The notes below the pieces were generated by a model. That model did not search any database. It saw only the letters and a list, made by a program, of their open reading frames with translations, and was not told the origin of the DNA. Positions 37,050 to 47,183 of a stretch of DNA of 64,000 nucleotides are shown here, one piece after another. The DNA lies in assembly GCA_021234155.1 (NCBI GenBank), contig JAJEKV010000040.1, positions 2,705,799 to 2,769,798 of the forward strand, written 5' to 3'. The DNA comes from Isoetes taiwanensis (lineage: Eukaryota > Streptophyta > Lycopodiopsida > Isoetales > Isoetaceae). Made by a program: the position numbers and the translations under genes. Positions within the stretch are counted from its first letter, which is position 1. Every line of letters begins with the position of its first letter.

Positions 37050-37217
37050 TCTTATTTAACAACCACGGTCATGTTTGAACCAGCATCAAATAAAAAAAAC
37101 TCCGTGTAATTTTTCTCTCAATGTGGCTTTAACATGACACTCACTAAAAAATTCGTTGTCCTCAAAAACCTTGTGTATTTTTTTTGGTTTAAACATGACC
37201 GTGGTTGTTAAATAAGA
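37050..37217. repeat. Foldback element: 33-bp arms, about 102-base loop
   Basis: The arm at 37050-37082 (starting TCTTATTTAACAACCACGG) is the reverse complement of 37185-37217 with a single mismatch. There is no target duplication that I can see. The transcript would form a long hairpin. It could be a tiny foldback MITE or a small-RNA hairpin locus. Confidence 0.9.
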
Positions 37218-38072
37218 TGATCCACAAGAAGCGGCGATAGCATAAGCCTTCTTCCTTCTTTTAGGCAGCAAGAGGATTCAAAATCTGCGGTGCTAGATCA
37301 AGAATGCAATTAGCAAGCCACGTGTTAAAATCGAACGAATTCCTGCAGAAATCCCTATCAATATCAATGGGGCTCTGTTCCTGTCATTTGGGTGCATTTG
37401 AGCTATTCATTTTAGACAATTGACAGGGAAGAAGCCCTATCAACACCTTCATGTGACTAGACCCTAATTAGTGCTTCTTAGGATTATCAAATGGCTAACA
37501 TCATCACCTTAGGTTTTCTACTTCCAAGTATCATTCACACATCACGATCCTTTGATATTTCTCATATTCTCTTTCACTAGATTAGAGAAAAGATAAAAAA
37601 ATCAAGCAATTATTTGACAAACTTTGCAGCAGTGGCACATCTTGTTATTCACTCTTACAACACAGGGATCTTACAACATGTGGATCTAAACGTACTTTAA
37701 ACCTTATCCTTTATAGTTTATTCTGAATACGACATGGAGCACTAAAAGCTTTCGCCAATCTTATCACTTGACTTCTATAGTAGTAATAATTTAATAATAA
37801 TAATAATTTATTATCGCGCTCACATAGGACCTTGAAGGTAAGGACCTTGAAGGTAACAGAGATAAAGAAGTCCAATTCTAAGTAGTGAATTTGCAGGGGA
37901 ATTCAATGGACGTTTGATCTTGTCTCTTGAGGAGCAGCTGTCAGATATTCCCCTTTGCCCTACATTCTTCAGATGTCGATATTTAATCAACTCCAAGCAT
38001 GTACCTGCCAACATTCATCGCTGTCTATGACCTCAAATCTCATAATGTCTAACAAGCCAGAAGACATCAATT
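37218..38072. other. No gene
   Basis: Non-coding. Small features only: AATAATAATAATAATTTATTAT near 37795 and a 15-bp tandem duplication (GGACCTTGAAGGTAA) at about 37827-37857. Confidence 0.45.
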
Positions 38073-38196
38073 AATGGTGTTCTTAAGTGTACCTTCTTTA
38101 CGAGAGCAACTGTCTGCTAAAGAGTACAAGATTGAATGGTGTTCTTAAGTGTACCTTCTTCACGAGAGCAACTGTCTGCTAAAGAGTACAAGATAA
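38073..38196. repeat. Tandem duplication, period 62 bp
   Basis: AATGGTGTTCTTAAGTGTAC through CTGCTAAAGAGTACAAGATT occurs twice in a row with one base difference (TTTACG or TTCACG). It lies about 230 bases past the CCCH gene stop, possibly in or near its 3' UTR. Confidence 0.95.
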
Positions 38197-38423
38197 AAAT
38201 ATGCTCCGAAAAAGCCCGCAGCTGATTCAAAGAAAAACTTGAGTGTCACAATGATAATAATCTGGTGGGCAGATAACAGATGGGAATATAATGGGCCTAT
38301 TTGAAAGAGACAGATTTCTAGTTCTATTGAAGAACTTGCACCAGATGTTGCTAACAATGGATCAATAAAATTTAAGATGTATCAAAAAAATGTTATGCTT
38401 CCTTCCCTTCAAGTAATACCAAA

Positions 38424-40187
38424 TCAAATGGCCCCTGAATCGTCGATTCCCAGAGAAGCCTGCAAAAGCTCCATGACGCTTGCTTGTCCGTATTTCTTAG
38501 GAGTGTCATGATTAGATTGCAACTTTGGTTCTCCTGAGGAAGGTGAGCATGCTGCCAAGGATGCTGCCCTTTTTGCTGCAAGTAAGAGAAGATTGCGTTT
38601 CTCCTTTACTTGTTGATTCTGCCCTCCTTCATTAGAAATAACAGAACTTGGTTGTTCTTTACTTGCTTCTTTTTTGTCCACCTTCTGATCTTCTAGAGCT
38701 GCAGACATTACAGACCCTTTTCCACTAATCAAGTTAGCAGTATCTTTTTTCTCATCTACATTGCGAGGGGAGATATTAGCCATTGTCTGGAAGCCATATC
38801 TTGGACTCAGAGTTGTGTTATGATTTGGGATTCCAAATCCTGTTCCTGCCATGCTTAATTGATCCTTGCCGATTATAGATGCTGCAGGAGATGGATTGTC
38901 TTTTCGTTGCACTTCAGTGCCCTGCTGACCTTGTCCCCTTCTTTCTGGATCTAATCTTTGCATCAACTTGTCATATTCCTCCTCGGTGATTGGCTTGTGG
39001 GAAAACCTACATAAGTCACCTTCATTGCAAAAGCCCTTAGTGTTGAAATACTTGCAGGGAAACAGTGAAAGGTCATGCGAGTATGGACAATCATCCCCTT
39101 TCAGACAGCAATTGGTCAAGAAGAACTTGCATATTTCAGATTTTGTTTCTGGAGTAGCAGCATGTGAAAATGTACAATCATCACCTTTTGTGCATCTACC
39201 TTTCAGATAATATTTACAAACAACAGGAGGTTGATCACGGAGTTTTCCCAACTTTGGCCTCACTATTCCCTGTTGCCTCCTCTTCTCAGCTCTTTTTATC
39301 TTCTTAATAACTTTCTTTTTCTCTTTTCGTTGAGCACTTATTATGCGTTTAGTCTTTTTATTATCCTGCAGATCTGCATCCTTGTCATCTCCACAATCAG
39401 TTGACCAAAGGCCAACCTGCTGCTCAACAAGAAGTGATAGAGCACCTTTAACAACTTCTGATATCTTTTCTGGAAGTACTTCCCCTTCCTCGGGTCCTTC
39501 ATCTAGCACACGTTTTTGAGCATCCAGTTGACAGCTAATCCCGGTGTCATCTTTTGGCTTCCTGCTAACTGCACCCTCATTTTTACCCTGTTTGCTCTGC
39601 TTCTCAATACTATTCCTCTTCGTTGCCTTGAAGTTTGGAAATTTTTTAACTTGACCATGTCCTTTTGTGAATGCTGCCTTCTCGGTCTTCGCTTTCTTCC
39701 TAGCTTTCTTACCTTGCCTCGACTTCCTTTTCTTATTTACCTTGCTCTCGTTCTTTACCATGTTTCCATTACTATGAACCTCTGCAGTTTTTATCATACC
39801 ATTATGCATATGTATGCCAGGAAGACCTTCATAAACCACATTAGTCTCTGGAATCAAATCATCATGATCTTCGCCTGCAGAAATCTCCACAATTTCATCT
39901 GCAGAAATCTCCCCTTCCTCGGTCTCAGAATCAGATGGAGAAAATTTTGGCATTTCAACAACTACTACTACTCCACATTGCTCTTCCGGAACTTTATCAA
40001 ATCCAGCTTTTTCTGGCAAAACATGACCATTTTCCGAGTGATCAACAAGTGCAGATATTTTAGCAATAGAATCCATAACTTTCTGAGAAAGATCTGAGTC
40101 CTCATCAAGTTTCTCATCAAACTGATCTCGTTCCTCAAGATTTAAATTTAATTTATTCTCCTCCATATCACCAAATTCAGTCATCAT
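38424..40187 (-). CDS. Triple CCCH zinc-finger protein (EMB1789/C3H65-like)
   Basis: One open frame of 587 codons from the ATG at 40187; the frame is open a little further upstream, but without another ATG. Three CCCH fingers are seen: CKYYLKGRCTKGDDCTFSH (C-x7-C-x5-C-x3-H, about residues 322-340), CKFFLTNCCLKGDDCPYSH (about 351-369) and CKYFNTKGFCNEGDLCRFSH (C-x8-C-x5-C-x3-H, about 376-396). The N-terminal part is acidic (EEGEI motifs), with a strongly basic nuclear-localisation-like stretch KKRKSRQGKKARKKAK (about 147-166) and a second basic stretch before finger 1. The C-terminus has LLLLAAKRAASLAA. Such fingers bind RNA; the arrangement resembles animal ZC3H4/ZC3H6 and Arabidopsis EMB1789 (C3H65). 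The exact orthology is inferred from memory. A 5' intron ending just before the ATG (CTTCTTAAG) is possible. Confidence 0.88.
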   Translation of the reverse strand: MMTEFGDMEENKLNLNLEERDQFDEKLDEDSDLSQKVMDSIAKISALVDHSENGHVLPEKAGFDKVPEEQCGVVVVVEMPKFSPSDSETEEGEISADEIVEISAGEDHDDLIPETNVVYEGLPGIHMHNGMIKTAEVHSNGNMVKNESKVNKKRKSRQGKKARKKAKTEKAAFTKGHGQVKKFPNFKATKRNSIEKQSKQGKNEGAVSRKPKDDTGISCQLDAQKRVLDEGPEEGEVLPEKISEVVKGALSLLVEQQVGLWSTDCGDDKDADLQDNKKTKRIISAQRKEKKKVIKKIKRAEKRRQQGIVRPKLGKLRDQPPVVCKYYLKGRCTKGDDCTFSHAATPETKSEICKFFLTNCCLKGDDCPYSHDLSLFPCKYFNTKGFCNEGDLCRFSHKPITEEEYDKLMQRLDPERRGQGQQGTEVQRKDNPSPAASIIGKDQLSMAGTGFGIPNHNTTLSPRYGFQTMANISPRNVDEKKDTANLISGKGSVMSAALEDQKVDKKEASKEQPSSVISNEGGQNQQVKEKRNLLLLAAKRAASLAACSPSSGEPKLQSNHDTPKKYGQASVMELLQASLGIDDSGAI

Positions 40188-40885
40188 GCTTAAGAAGCAA
40201 TTCGCTTTAAACCATAATTTCAATAAAAGAGCCACACTGACCTAGACAACGACATTTGGGCTTCGAACAAAAGGCACGGCACCGGAATCTAGTGGTTACA
40301 TCTTCGATTATAATGGAAGCGCTCGTAACGAGCAGCCCCTATTTCCGCTGCAAATCCGTTCTAGGGTTTGTATAGATTTATAAGCCTTCATGTGTCACAT
40401 AGACATTCAACGTGGATAAACAGATGGGCCTCTTTGTTGACGTGGCACCGAGGAAAGCTTTTAGATCATACTGTCTGCATTATCTAAAACCGTACAGATG
40501 TTACGTAAGATTGTTAGTGATAATAGGGGTATTCGTAGCAAAATACATACAACGTTGATGGTAGCATCTGGGTTTGTGAATAGAAATTATATAAAGTTTT
40601 TTTCGAAGGTCTAGGGTGGGATTGGAGCGCACGTGAGCAGTTGCAGATGGTGTCTAGGGCTCGGCCTTCTAATTCCGGCGGATGCAAATGTTGGCTAGGC
40701 CGGCTTGAGTTGAGCGGAAGCGATTTGAAAGCTCTGCCTTACCTTGGAAGCTCTGTTTGAAAGTCTTATCTTGGAAGCTCTGTTTGAAAGCTCTGTGGCA
40801 GCTGCGGCTCCGCCATTGTTTTTCCTGGAAGCGGCAGAGCAGGACCCATCAACCGAAATCTGCGGCATAAAATAGAGGAGTTTAT
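40188..40885. promoter_or_regulatory. Upstream region of the CCCH gene, with a small tandem repeat
   Basis: This holds the presumed promoter and 5' UTR of the minus-strand CCCH gene. No clear TATA box or start site. At 40743-40800 CTTGGAAGCTCTGTTTGAAA occurs twice with a spacing of about 27, and a weaker third copy precedes it. Confidence 0.35.
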
Positions 40886-40889
40886 TGGT

Positions 40890-41160
40890 ACTTATTTCTC
40901 ATATCCCAATTTCCTCGACGATCAGGTCTCCTCTTGTTATTCAACTGATCTAGAATCTTAGGATCACTATGTAAAGCAGCTATATGAAGAACTGTGTCCT
41001 GACATGGTCCCCTTTGTCTATGTCTGATTCAACTCCCAGATCCAGAAGCGAGACCATTGAGTCTCTGCAATACTCTACTGCTATGTGCAATAGACTGCTT
41101 CTCTGTTACCACATGCACATCAGCGCCATGTTTTGTCAAGATTTTTTACTATCTCCGGCA
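40890..41160 (-). pseudogene. Ankyrin-repeat fossil
   Basis: In three frames the minus strand reads ILTKHGADVHVVTEKQ, then HIAVEYCRDSMVSLLDLGVE with SDIDKGDHV, then DTVLHIAALHSDPKILDQL. These are successive ankyrin helices (TxLHIAAxxxxxxIVxxLLxxGADVxxxD) interrupted by at least two frameshifts. There is no start codon or remaining gene context, so it is a relic. Confidence 0.7.
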
Positions 41161-42589
41161 TCCCACGTGAGCAAGCCATCAACTGGAATCTGCATCCCAA
41201 GTGAGCAAGCCATCATTCCGGTTGAAACCCATTCCAGATTCGGCAGGGTTCTGCGAGAGTTGCAATGGAAGGGGAAGAATTCAAGGTGGTGTGGCAGCCT
41301 TGTCTGGACTGGGCTTGTGGCCCATCAAAGTAAACTGACCTTGCCCTGCATTTGTTGAAGCAGGAGGAAATCATAAACGCCAAGGTCAGAGTTCCCAAGA
41401 GCTTGCTGCTGGCTACAAAGCTAATACTGGATTTCACGTGCCCAAAGATTCAGAGAGGTAATTATATTATTGATTGACTGAGTTTGGGTTTCTGGAAATC
41501 TGGCATTTGTTAAAGTTGAATCATTTGATTTGTACTTTTTGTGGGATTAAGAGCATTGGAATCTAGTTGGGGTTCGATTCCCCAAGCTCTGGTATTTTGG
41601 TTCGCCGTGCTGTATATCAGGCTTCTGGAATACTGACATAACCATTGAGTTGGTTTTTTTAAATCCCCTCTTAGAAATTGGGTCAACGTGGGTCAGTTTG
41701 ACCACATCTTGACTTGTGAAGAACGAAGGACAAGGCTTCTCATGGAATATCTCGCGGGATATACCATGATACAATGGCCACAAAAAAATACTACACACTC
41801 TAGCAATAATACAAACAAAGAATAGATTTTATGGTGCGACAAAGAGAATTGGCCGAGCTATTATGGAAATGACCATGCCATGTTGATAGTTTGGCCATGC
41901 ACCAGATCACACTAGGATGTGCCAAAAACACAACATCCTAGGTGTGATAGGCTGCACCCTCTCAATTTTTCGACTGGCAGCACCGTCGGTCTAAAGTTTG
42001 GTGGGCAACCATGTTGGCAGAATTATCCATCTCGTCTCTCTTCTTGTAACTTTCGCGCCAGACAGAGAATCCCAACTTCTACCAAATATTTCATCAACAT
42101 CTCAAGTATGGATTTTGATTTTACATATTGGAATTTGCCGTCATTTGCAAAAAGCTTTCTAATGAATTGTTATCCATGCTTCATATCTATTCTTTTGTAT
42201 GCAATTGTTAATTTTGTGCACTTAAATGTTTCTTTTTCTTTTTCGATGGATGCCAACCCAAAAAAATTGTTCCTTGCACGCAAGGCAATGACAGTCACAC
42301 TATCCATATCTCTTAAATCTCCACTTGCAATCCATCTTCAAATTTCCATCCAAGTTTTTCTCAAACCAATTTGTCGTCACTCGCTCACCAATGCCTTATT
42401 TTTCCCTTGCTAAACAACTCTGCCTACTACCATTCCATTTGTGCAAAATGCTGCACCACCTTCCTCTTTTTCCATGCAAATATCCTCAATAGCCACATCT
42501 CAAACTACTACCTCAAGTGCTTCTTGCATCAAAGAAAACAGGATAACAGTCAAAGCCTAGAAAGAAAGCCACGATGAAGAAGGGCAAGC
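41161..42589. other. No supported gene
   Basis: Short frames only. A plus-strand frame from ATGGAAGGGGAAGAATTC (41263) soon meets a stop, and the later open stretch that ends VPKSLLLATKLILDFTCPKI before a GAG|GTAATT donor (about 41458) could be an exon remnant. The 164-codon frame at 41919-42413 has no family signature. Confidence 0.3.
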
Positions 42590-43226
42590 AGACGGATGGT
42601 AAAGTTTGCAAAGAAGAATCTGGATGACATGCACCTAGAATGTGGCCTGGCCATCATGTTAGCTTTGTTGTGTGCTCGTTGTCAACTAGTTGAAGAGTTC
42701 TTGGCTCCACCTAAGCAAGGTATAGACTTATGGAAAAGGGTATGTATCAAAGCTGTGGCGACTTGACATGAGTTCAAAAAGAGTATAAAGCATGCAAAAA
42801 GAATTTCATTATGTATTCAAGCAATACTGGAGCGATAACATTTAGAATGTCATGTCTGGGAATGATAGGCGAGAAAGTTGCCTTCTTTTCAAGCTCCTCG
42901 ATAGTTATTTTGGTGAAAGGGCTAATGTGAGAAAAGATGTACATGCTGGAGCTATTGATATTAATGATAATTCTGAAGTACAAGATGATCAAATGAAGAG
43001 GGATGTTGAGGCGAAGAAGGAAACTCCTGAATTTACTAGTGAAAAGAAGAAGACAAGAACAATTGCTATATCCTTGATGGACATTTTGAAAGCAGGAAGG
43101 GAGCCTACTAAGTCCTTCAAGCCCCATCAGGAAAATGAATCTCGTAAGTTGCATACGATGGAAGAGAGTGAGATTTGTACGATACGTGTCAAGAAAAGAG
43201 TTTTGCCACTTTCCTTGATAGAATGA
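42590..43226 (+). pseudogene. Trihelix/Myb-SANT-like fossil
   Basis: The longest intact part (42852-43226) starts NDRRESCLLFKLLDSYFGER and contains DVHAGAIDINDN, an acidic and lysine-rich linker, and TRTIAISLMDILKAG. Just upstream, in a different frame, is EYKACKKNFIMYSSNTG. The order W...KxEYKACKKxF...FxxLDxYFGER resembles plant Myb/SANT-like (trihelix) proteins, some of which belong to PIF/Harbinger elements. The N-terminal part is full of stops. The assignment is tentative. Confidence 0.4.
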
Positions 43227-43729
43227 GGTAAACTAATTGTATCTGATCCAGTTTGAAACAATTGTACCTTCACTTAAATTCCATGCGGAAGATGTTATTC
43301 ATCATCACTTTCTACTTTCAAAAGTCATAGTTCGTTGAAGTACTCAATCATGTTTTTCAATTGTTTTGGAATCTCAAATTTGTTCAAGGGTATCCAGACC
43401 GTAGCTGCTTTTCTTTTTAATGTCTTATACGTGTTATAGCAAGCTTTGATCAACTATATCTATCTTGTTAATTTGTGACTTTCCGATTTGGTGAAGGTTT
43501 TTTATTTTGTTTTAGCATGTTTTCCAAATGTCATTGGTGTTTTGGTTACCAGAAAATATCCTTGTGCTTCTAAAAATCACTAACATTTTTTGGGTATGAT
43601 TTTGACTAGAGGAAAGTTTTGGAGTTTTTCTACTGGCCCAATAGCAGTTTCTGTAGCTGCCAATGTCAATATGGATGGAGCAAATGATTGAGAACAAATT
43701 GATCCTCTTGATGATCCAGGCTGATAGAC

Positions 43730-45345
43730 CCTCATTTGCATCCCACAGTCTCACTTCTCACCTGCTCGCAGAGGCACTTGCATATCTGCTTGTTGACCCC
43801 ATCCATATCAGCATCATGGCCACTTCTTTATTCAGGCGATGATATAGCGCCACTGATCATGTGGCAAAGGCCGATATCAACTCTGTCTTCACTATCTTCC
43901 AGAAGGAGATTGATGTGGATGCTACAAAAAATGCCAAACCATTCTATCAAGACATCATGAGAGAGTTCCAAGCCATGATAGGCCCTTCATTAATAGAATT
44001 TTCCCATGCATCGGGTACTTTGCACCTAGATCAACCCGTCGAGCCGCACTGAGCGATGTTCCAAACATCGACAAGCACTTAGAAAATAGAGCTAGTCGCA
44101 TGCCTGATTATATGACCATATCTATAAACAGAAAGAGATACTTCTCTTACATTGCTGCTGTAGCCATCTTCTTGTCCCATAGAGCCCAAAGTCAAATAGG
44201 AAAACCCTCCATTCAGCCAATGAACATAGAACCCACTGCCTCCACAGCAGAAGAGCAGTTGCTCGTGGAGTACGAAGGGTCAGAACAGGAGGAGGAGGAA
44301 GAAGGTGGACAAGGCTACAACGTCAAAGACCTCATCTCATCGATCCTATCCGATAACGACAGCAAGCAGAACAAGATCTTCAGGGGTTCGATGAAGCCTT
44401 GAGGATGACAAGGACAGCTCCCCCGCTTGGGTTAGGCATCACCAGCCTAACCCCGGTCATCATCGAAGGCCAAGAGTACCTCCTGCTGCACGATATAAAA
44501 AACCTTTAAGAGTGCAGAGACATAGGGTACAGAATAGACGAGCTCCTACACCTTCTGTGCCAACAGCCCGGCCTCGATGACTTCATCGGCCGAGAAACGC
44601 AAGACTTCCCTATCAGCATCAGGGAAGTCCACACCTATATCGGGCAGTCATCATCCGACATCGAAGCCTACAACAATATTCGGCAGATGATGACACAACA
44701 GGAACTGCCCTCGGAGGAAGAATTCATCGCCATCCAAGAATGGATGGGCATTGAAAGAACAAGGCAAGGCGCATTCACCCCGACTCTTCATTAAGCGGCA
44801 ACGGGGTCGAAATGGCGAGATCAACTTGACCTCCTTCAGTCCATGTTCACGGTGCGGGGAGCCGGCAATGATATCGGTGAATGAGTACTCTGGAAGGCAC
44901 AGGGCCGGCATCAGAACCAGAGAAGAGGCAAGAGAGGGGAGGACATGACAAGGCCCTCATGTTCTATCTTCCCTCCTCACCGACGGAAGGATAGCAGTGA
45001 TACATCGGCAATTCAGCCCACGGGGAGAAAAAAGGGTGTTCATGCTCATTGCCCCCTCGGTATTTGGTAGTCATGCTTCACACGCCTCAAAACATCGATC
45101 ACGTCATACTGGTAAAGAGGACAATAGCCCTGAGCATCTCCGACTTAGCCGATCCGTCTGACGCGTCGAGGCGGTCGCGATCCACACGCGCCTACACGTC
45201 GGATCGAAGAGTGGAAATTTTGGTAACGGCATTGCAAGGTGGTACGCTCATCAATATTCTCAGGAACTTGGGACGTACAGTTGGTACAGCCCAAGTGAAG
45301 AAGTTATTGGAAGACCACCCGGCATATCGAAGATTCCAAAAATAG
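43730..45345 (+). other. Unrecognised coding-like block, relatively GC-rich, frameshifted
   Basis: The plus strand carries a chain of protein-like frames: one around 43861-44052 (DINSVFTIFQKEIDVDATKN, FYQDIMREFQAMIGPSLIEF), one at 44100-44402 with an acidic stretch (EGSEQEEEEEGGQGYNVKDL), continuing in a shifted frame (DEALRMTRTAPPLGLGITSL, then EGQEYLLLHDIK, YRIDELLHLLCQQPGLDDFI, REVHTYIGQSSSDIEAYNNI, PSEEEFIAIQEWMGIERTRQ), and one at 45049-45345 ending LGRTVGTAQVKKLLEDHPAY. Base composition here is clearly richer in C and G than in neighbouring DNA, and the frames are broken by one or more indels and stops. I recognise no domain. It could be the 5' part of a retroelement or an old virus-like insertion, or a host gene relic. 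It ends about 400 bases before a Ty3/gypsy gag. Confidence 0.4.
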
Positions 45346-45739
45346 ACTAAAAGTTTCTCACTATTAATCAATGTAATAATATTATATCTTATGTATATAT
45401 TTGTTGGCATTATGAATGTTCTTTAATATATTTTGTCCCCACAACTATATCATCAAACAACCAATGCAACAACAAACAAAAGCTAATCATAAGAGTGCAA
45501 TATAATGTATATGCAGCTAGAGCACCCAAGAATGTAGAGAAAAATCGACACCCTCGGGAAGAGCAAACCTCCGCAAGACAATTTCAACCAAGGAACCTAC
45601 TCCAAAAACCCCAGAAGAGGAGATATCCCAGATGAAATCAGATATCTAGGAGATAAGAGCTTTACTGGCAGGAAGGGTAGCAATTGCACCAGACCAGAAT
45701 GTCCAGCTACCTTAAACACCTGTTGACAAAATAGACAAG

Positions 45740-47183
45740 GCAAGGAAGAGAGAAACCGGAGATGGAGATCTCCGAGCATGATTTCCTCCAACACCAGTTC
45801 CGCCTCTGACTCAGAATCGGAAGAGTAGGATAACGATCGGCAGGACCGCTGGGAAGGTCCCAACCGTGATAAAGGCAGAAACAAGGCTGACTATCAGAAG
45901 AAAGTCAACTCCGCACTGAGCAATGTGTGGAAAGCCAGGAAGCTAGAACAGTTTTCAGGAGATAACAGGTCAGGGATAGAAGCCGAAGCTTGGTTGGACG
46001 AGATGAGAGAATATGGAATGCTTATGGCATGAAAGATAAGGACAAGGGGAAAGCTATTGGAAGCTATAGTCCAATAGCAACAAGCCCGGCAGCTGCTAGA
46101 CCTCAGTACAATGCAAACCATGGAAAGCAAGGGAATGCAAATTTTGGAAAGCAGGACAAGAAGCAGGTCAACTTCAGGGATAAAGAGCAAGCAGGTGGTT
46201 CAAATATTCCAAAGCAGTGACGCAGTTCTTGCAGTTCATCCCGAAGAATAAGAGACAAAAATGTATAGAAAAGCAGTTGTGCTTCAGGTGCTTCCAACCG
46301 GGACATCGGACACATAACTGTCCTTTTATGATGAATGCGGCACTAGCAGAGCTAGGAGGATGGGAGACACCCCCGGAGAACGACGATGAAGATGCTTACG
46401 ACTACATCCAGGGTGAGTGCCACATCTTTGCTGCCATTGACTCCGAGAATGCAGAGAGTCAATATCAGATCATCTCAACAATAGGGAAAGTCAAAGCCAA
46501 GTCCTTCATAGTGTTGATAGACACGGGAAGCACCCATAATTTTGCTTCGCCAAGGATGGTATAGTTGTTGAAACTGAAGCCTTTGAAGTCCAAGCCCAAG
46601 CCTGTTGTGTTGGCAAGTGGAGCGATCCGACACACCGCGAGAAAGAGGATCAACTTCGACATAGACTTGCCAGGTATCAACATTGGAATGAGAGCAGAAG
46701 TCATGAACATCGGCACCTTGGTTCAGCTGGAGCTGTAATTGATAGTGGGAAGCGAAAAGTTACCTTAACGGTGCCAAATGACAAAGTTATTGAGATAACA
46801 GGTAAAAACGTCACCCCAATTATGCAATGCATGTCTAGTAAGAAGTTACTTAAATACATAAAGAAGGAGCAAGTGGCCTATGTCTTTAAGCTCGAAATTG
46901 AGGAGCTGGAAACAGAGGAAGACAAGGAGGCCAAAGCATTGAACAAGCTGCCGAAGCCAATATCCAATCCAGTGAAGGAATTCTATGATTTATTCCTGGA
47001 TGAGATCAAGCAACTTCCACCTTACAGAGGAGTCGAGCGTGAAATAACACTTGAACCAGGGACTAAGTCAACAAGTAAGGCACCTTACAGAATATCACCT
47101 CAGGAGTTGACAGAATTGAAGAAGCAATTGCAGGAGTTGCTAGACCTAGGGTTTATAAGACCTAGTGTCTCTGTTGGAGTGGT
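45740..47183 (+). mobile_element. Truncated Ty3/gypsy: gag, protease and start of RT
   Basis: The plus strand reads KARKLEQFSGDNRSGIEAEA then WLDEMREY (gag, about 45930-46015), a gap where the gag core should be, then a CCHC knuckle CFRCFQPGHRTHNC (C-x2-C-x4-H-x4-C, about 46278-46320). The protease site VLIDTGSTHNFAS (about 46510-46555) has its IDTG active-site motif intact, then a TAG stop. RT begins at LPPYRGVEREITLEPGTKST, KAPYRISPQEL and LGFIRPSVS (about 47005-47175), where the element is cut off abruptly at 47183. RT palm, RNase H and integrase are missing. The nearby dead gypsy at 24.1-25.5 kb holds the complementary RT/RNase H part but lies in the opposite orientation. Confidence 0.9.

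Noticed and set aside
39516-40097. 193-codon plus-strand frame
   Set aside because: It is antisense to the CCCH zinc-finger gene, with hydrophobic composition caused by the basic/acidic codons of the real gene.
41560-41600. TGGGGTTCGATTCCCCA looks like a tRNA T-arm
   Set aside because: There is no D-arm, anticodon arm or matching 5' acceptor strand upstream; it is at best a tRNA fragment or chance.
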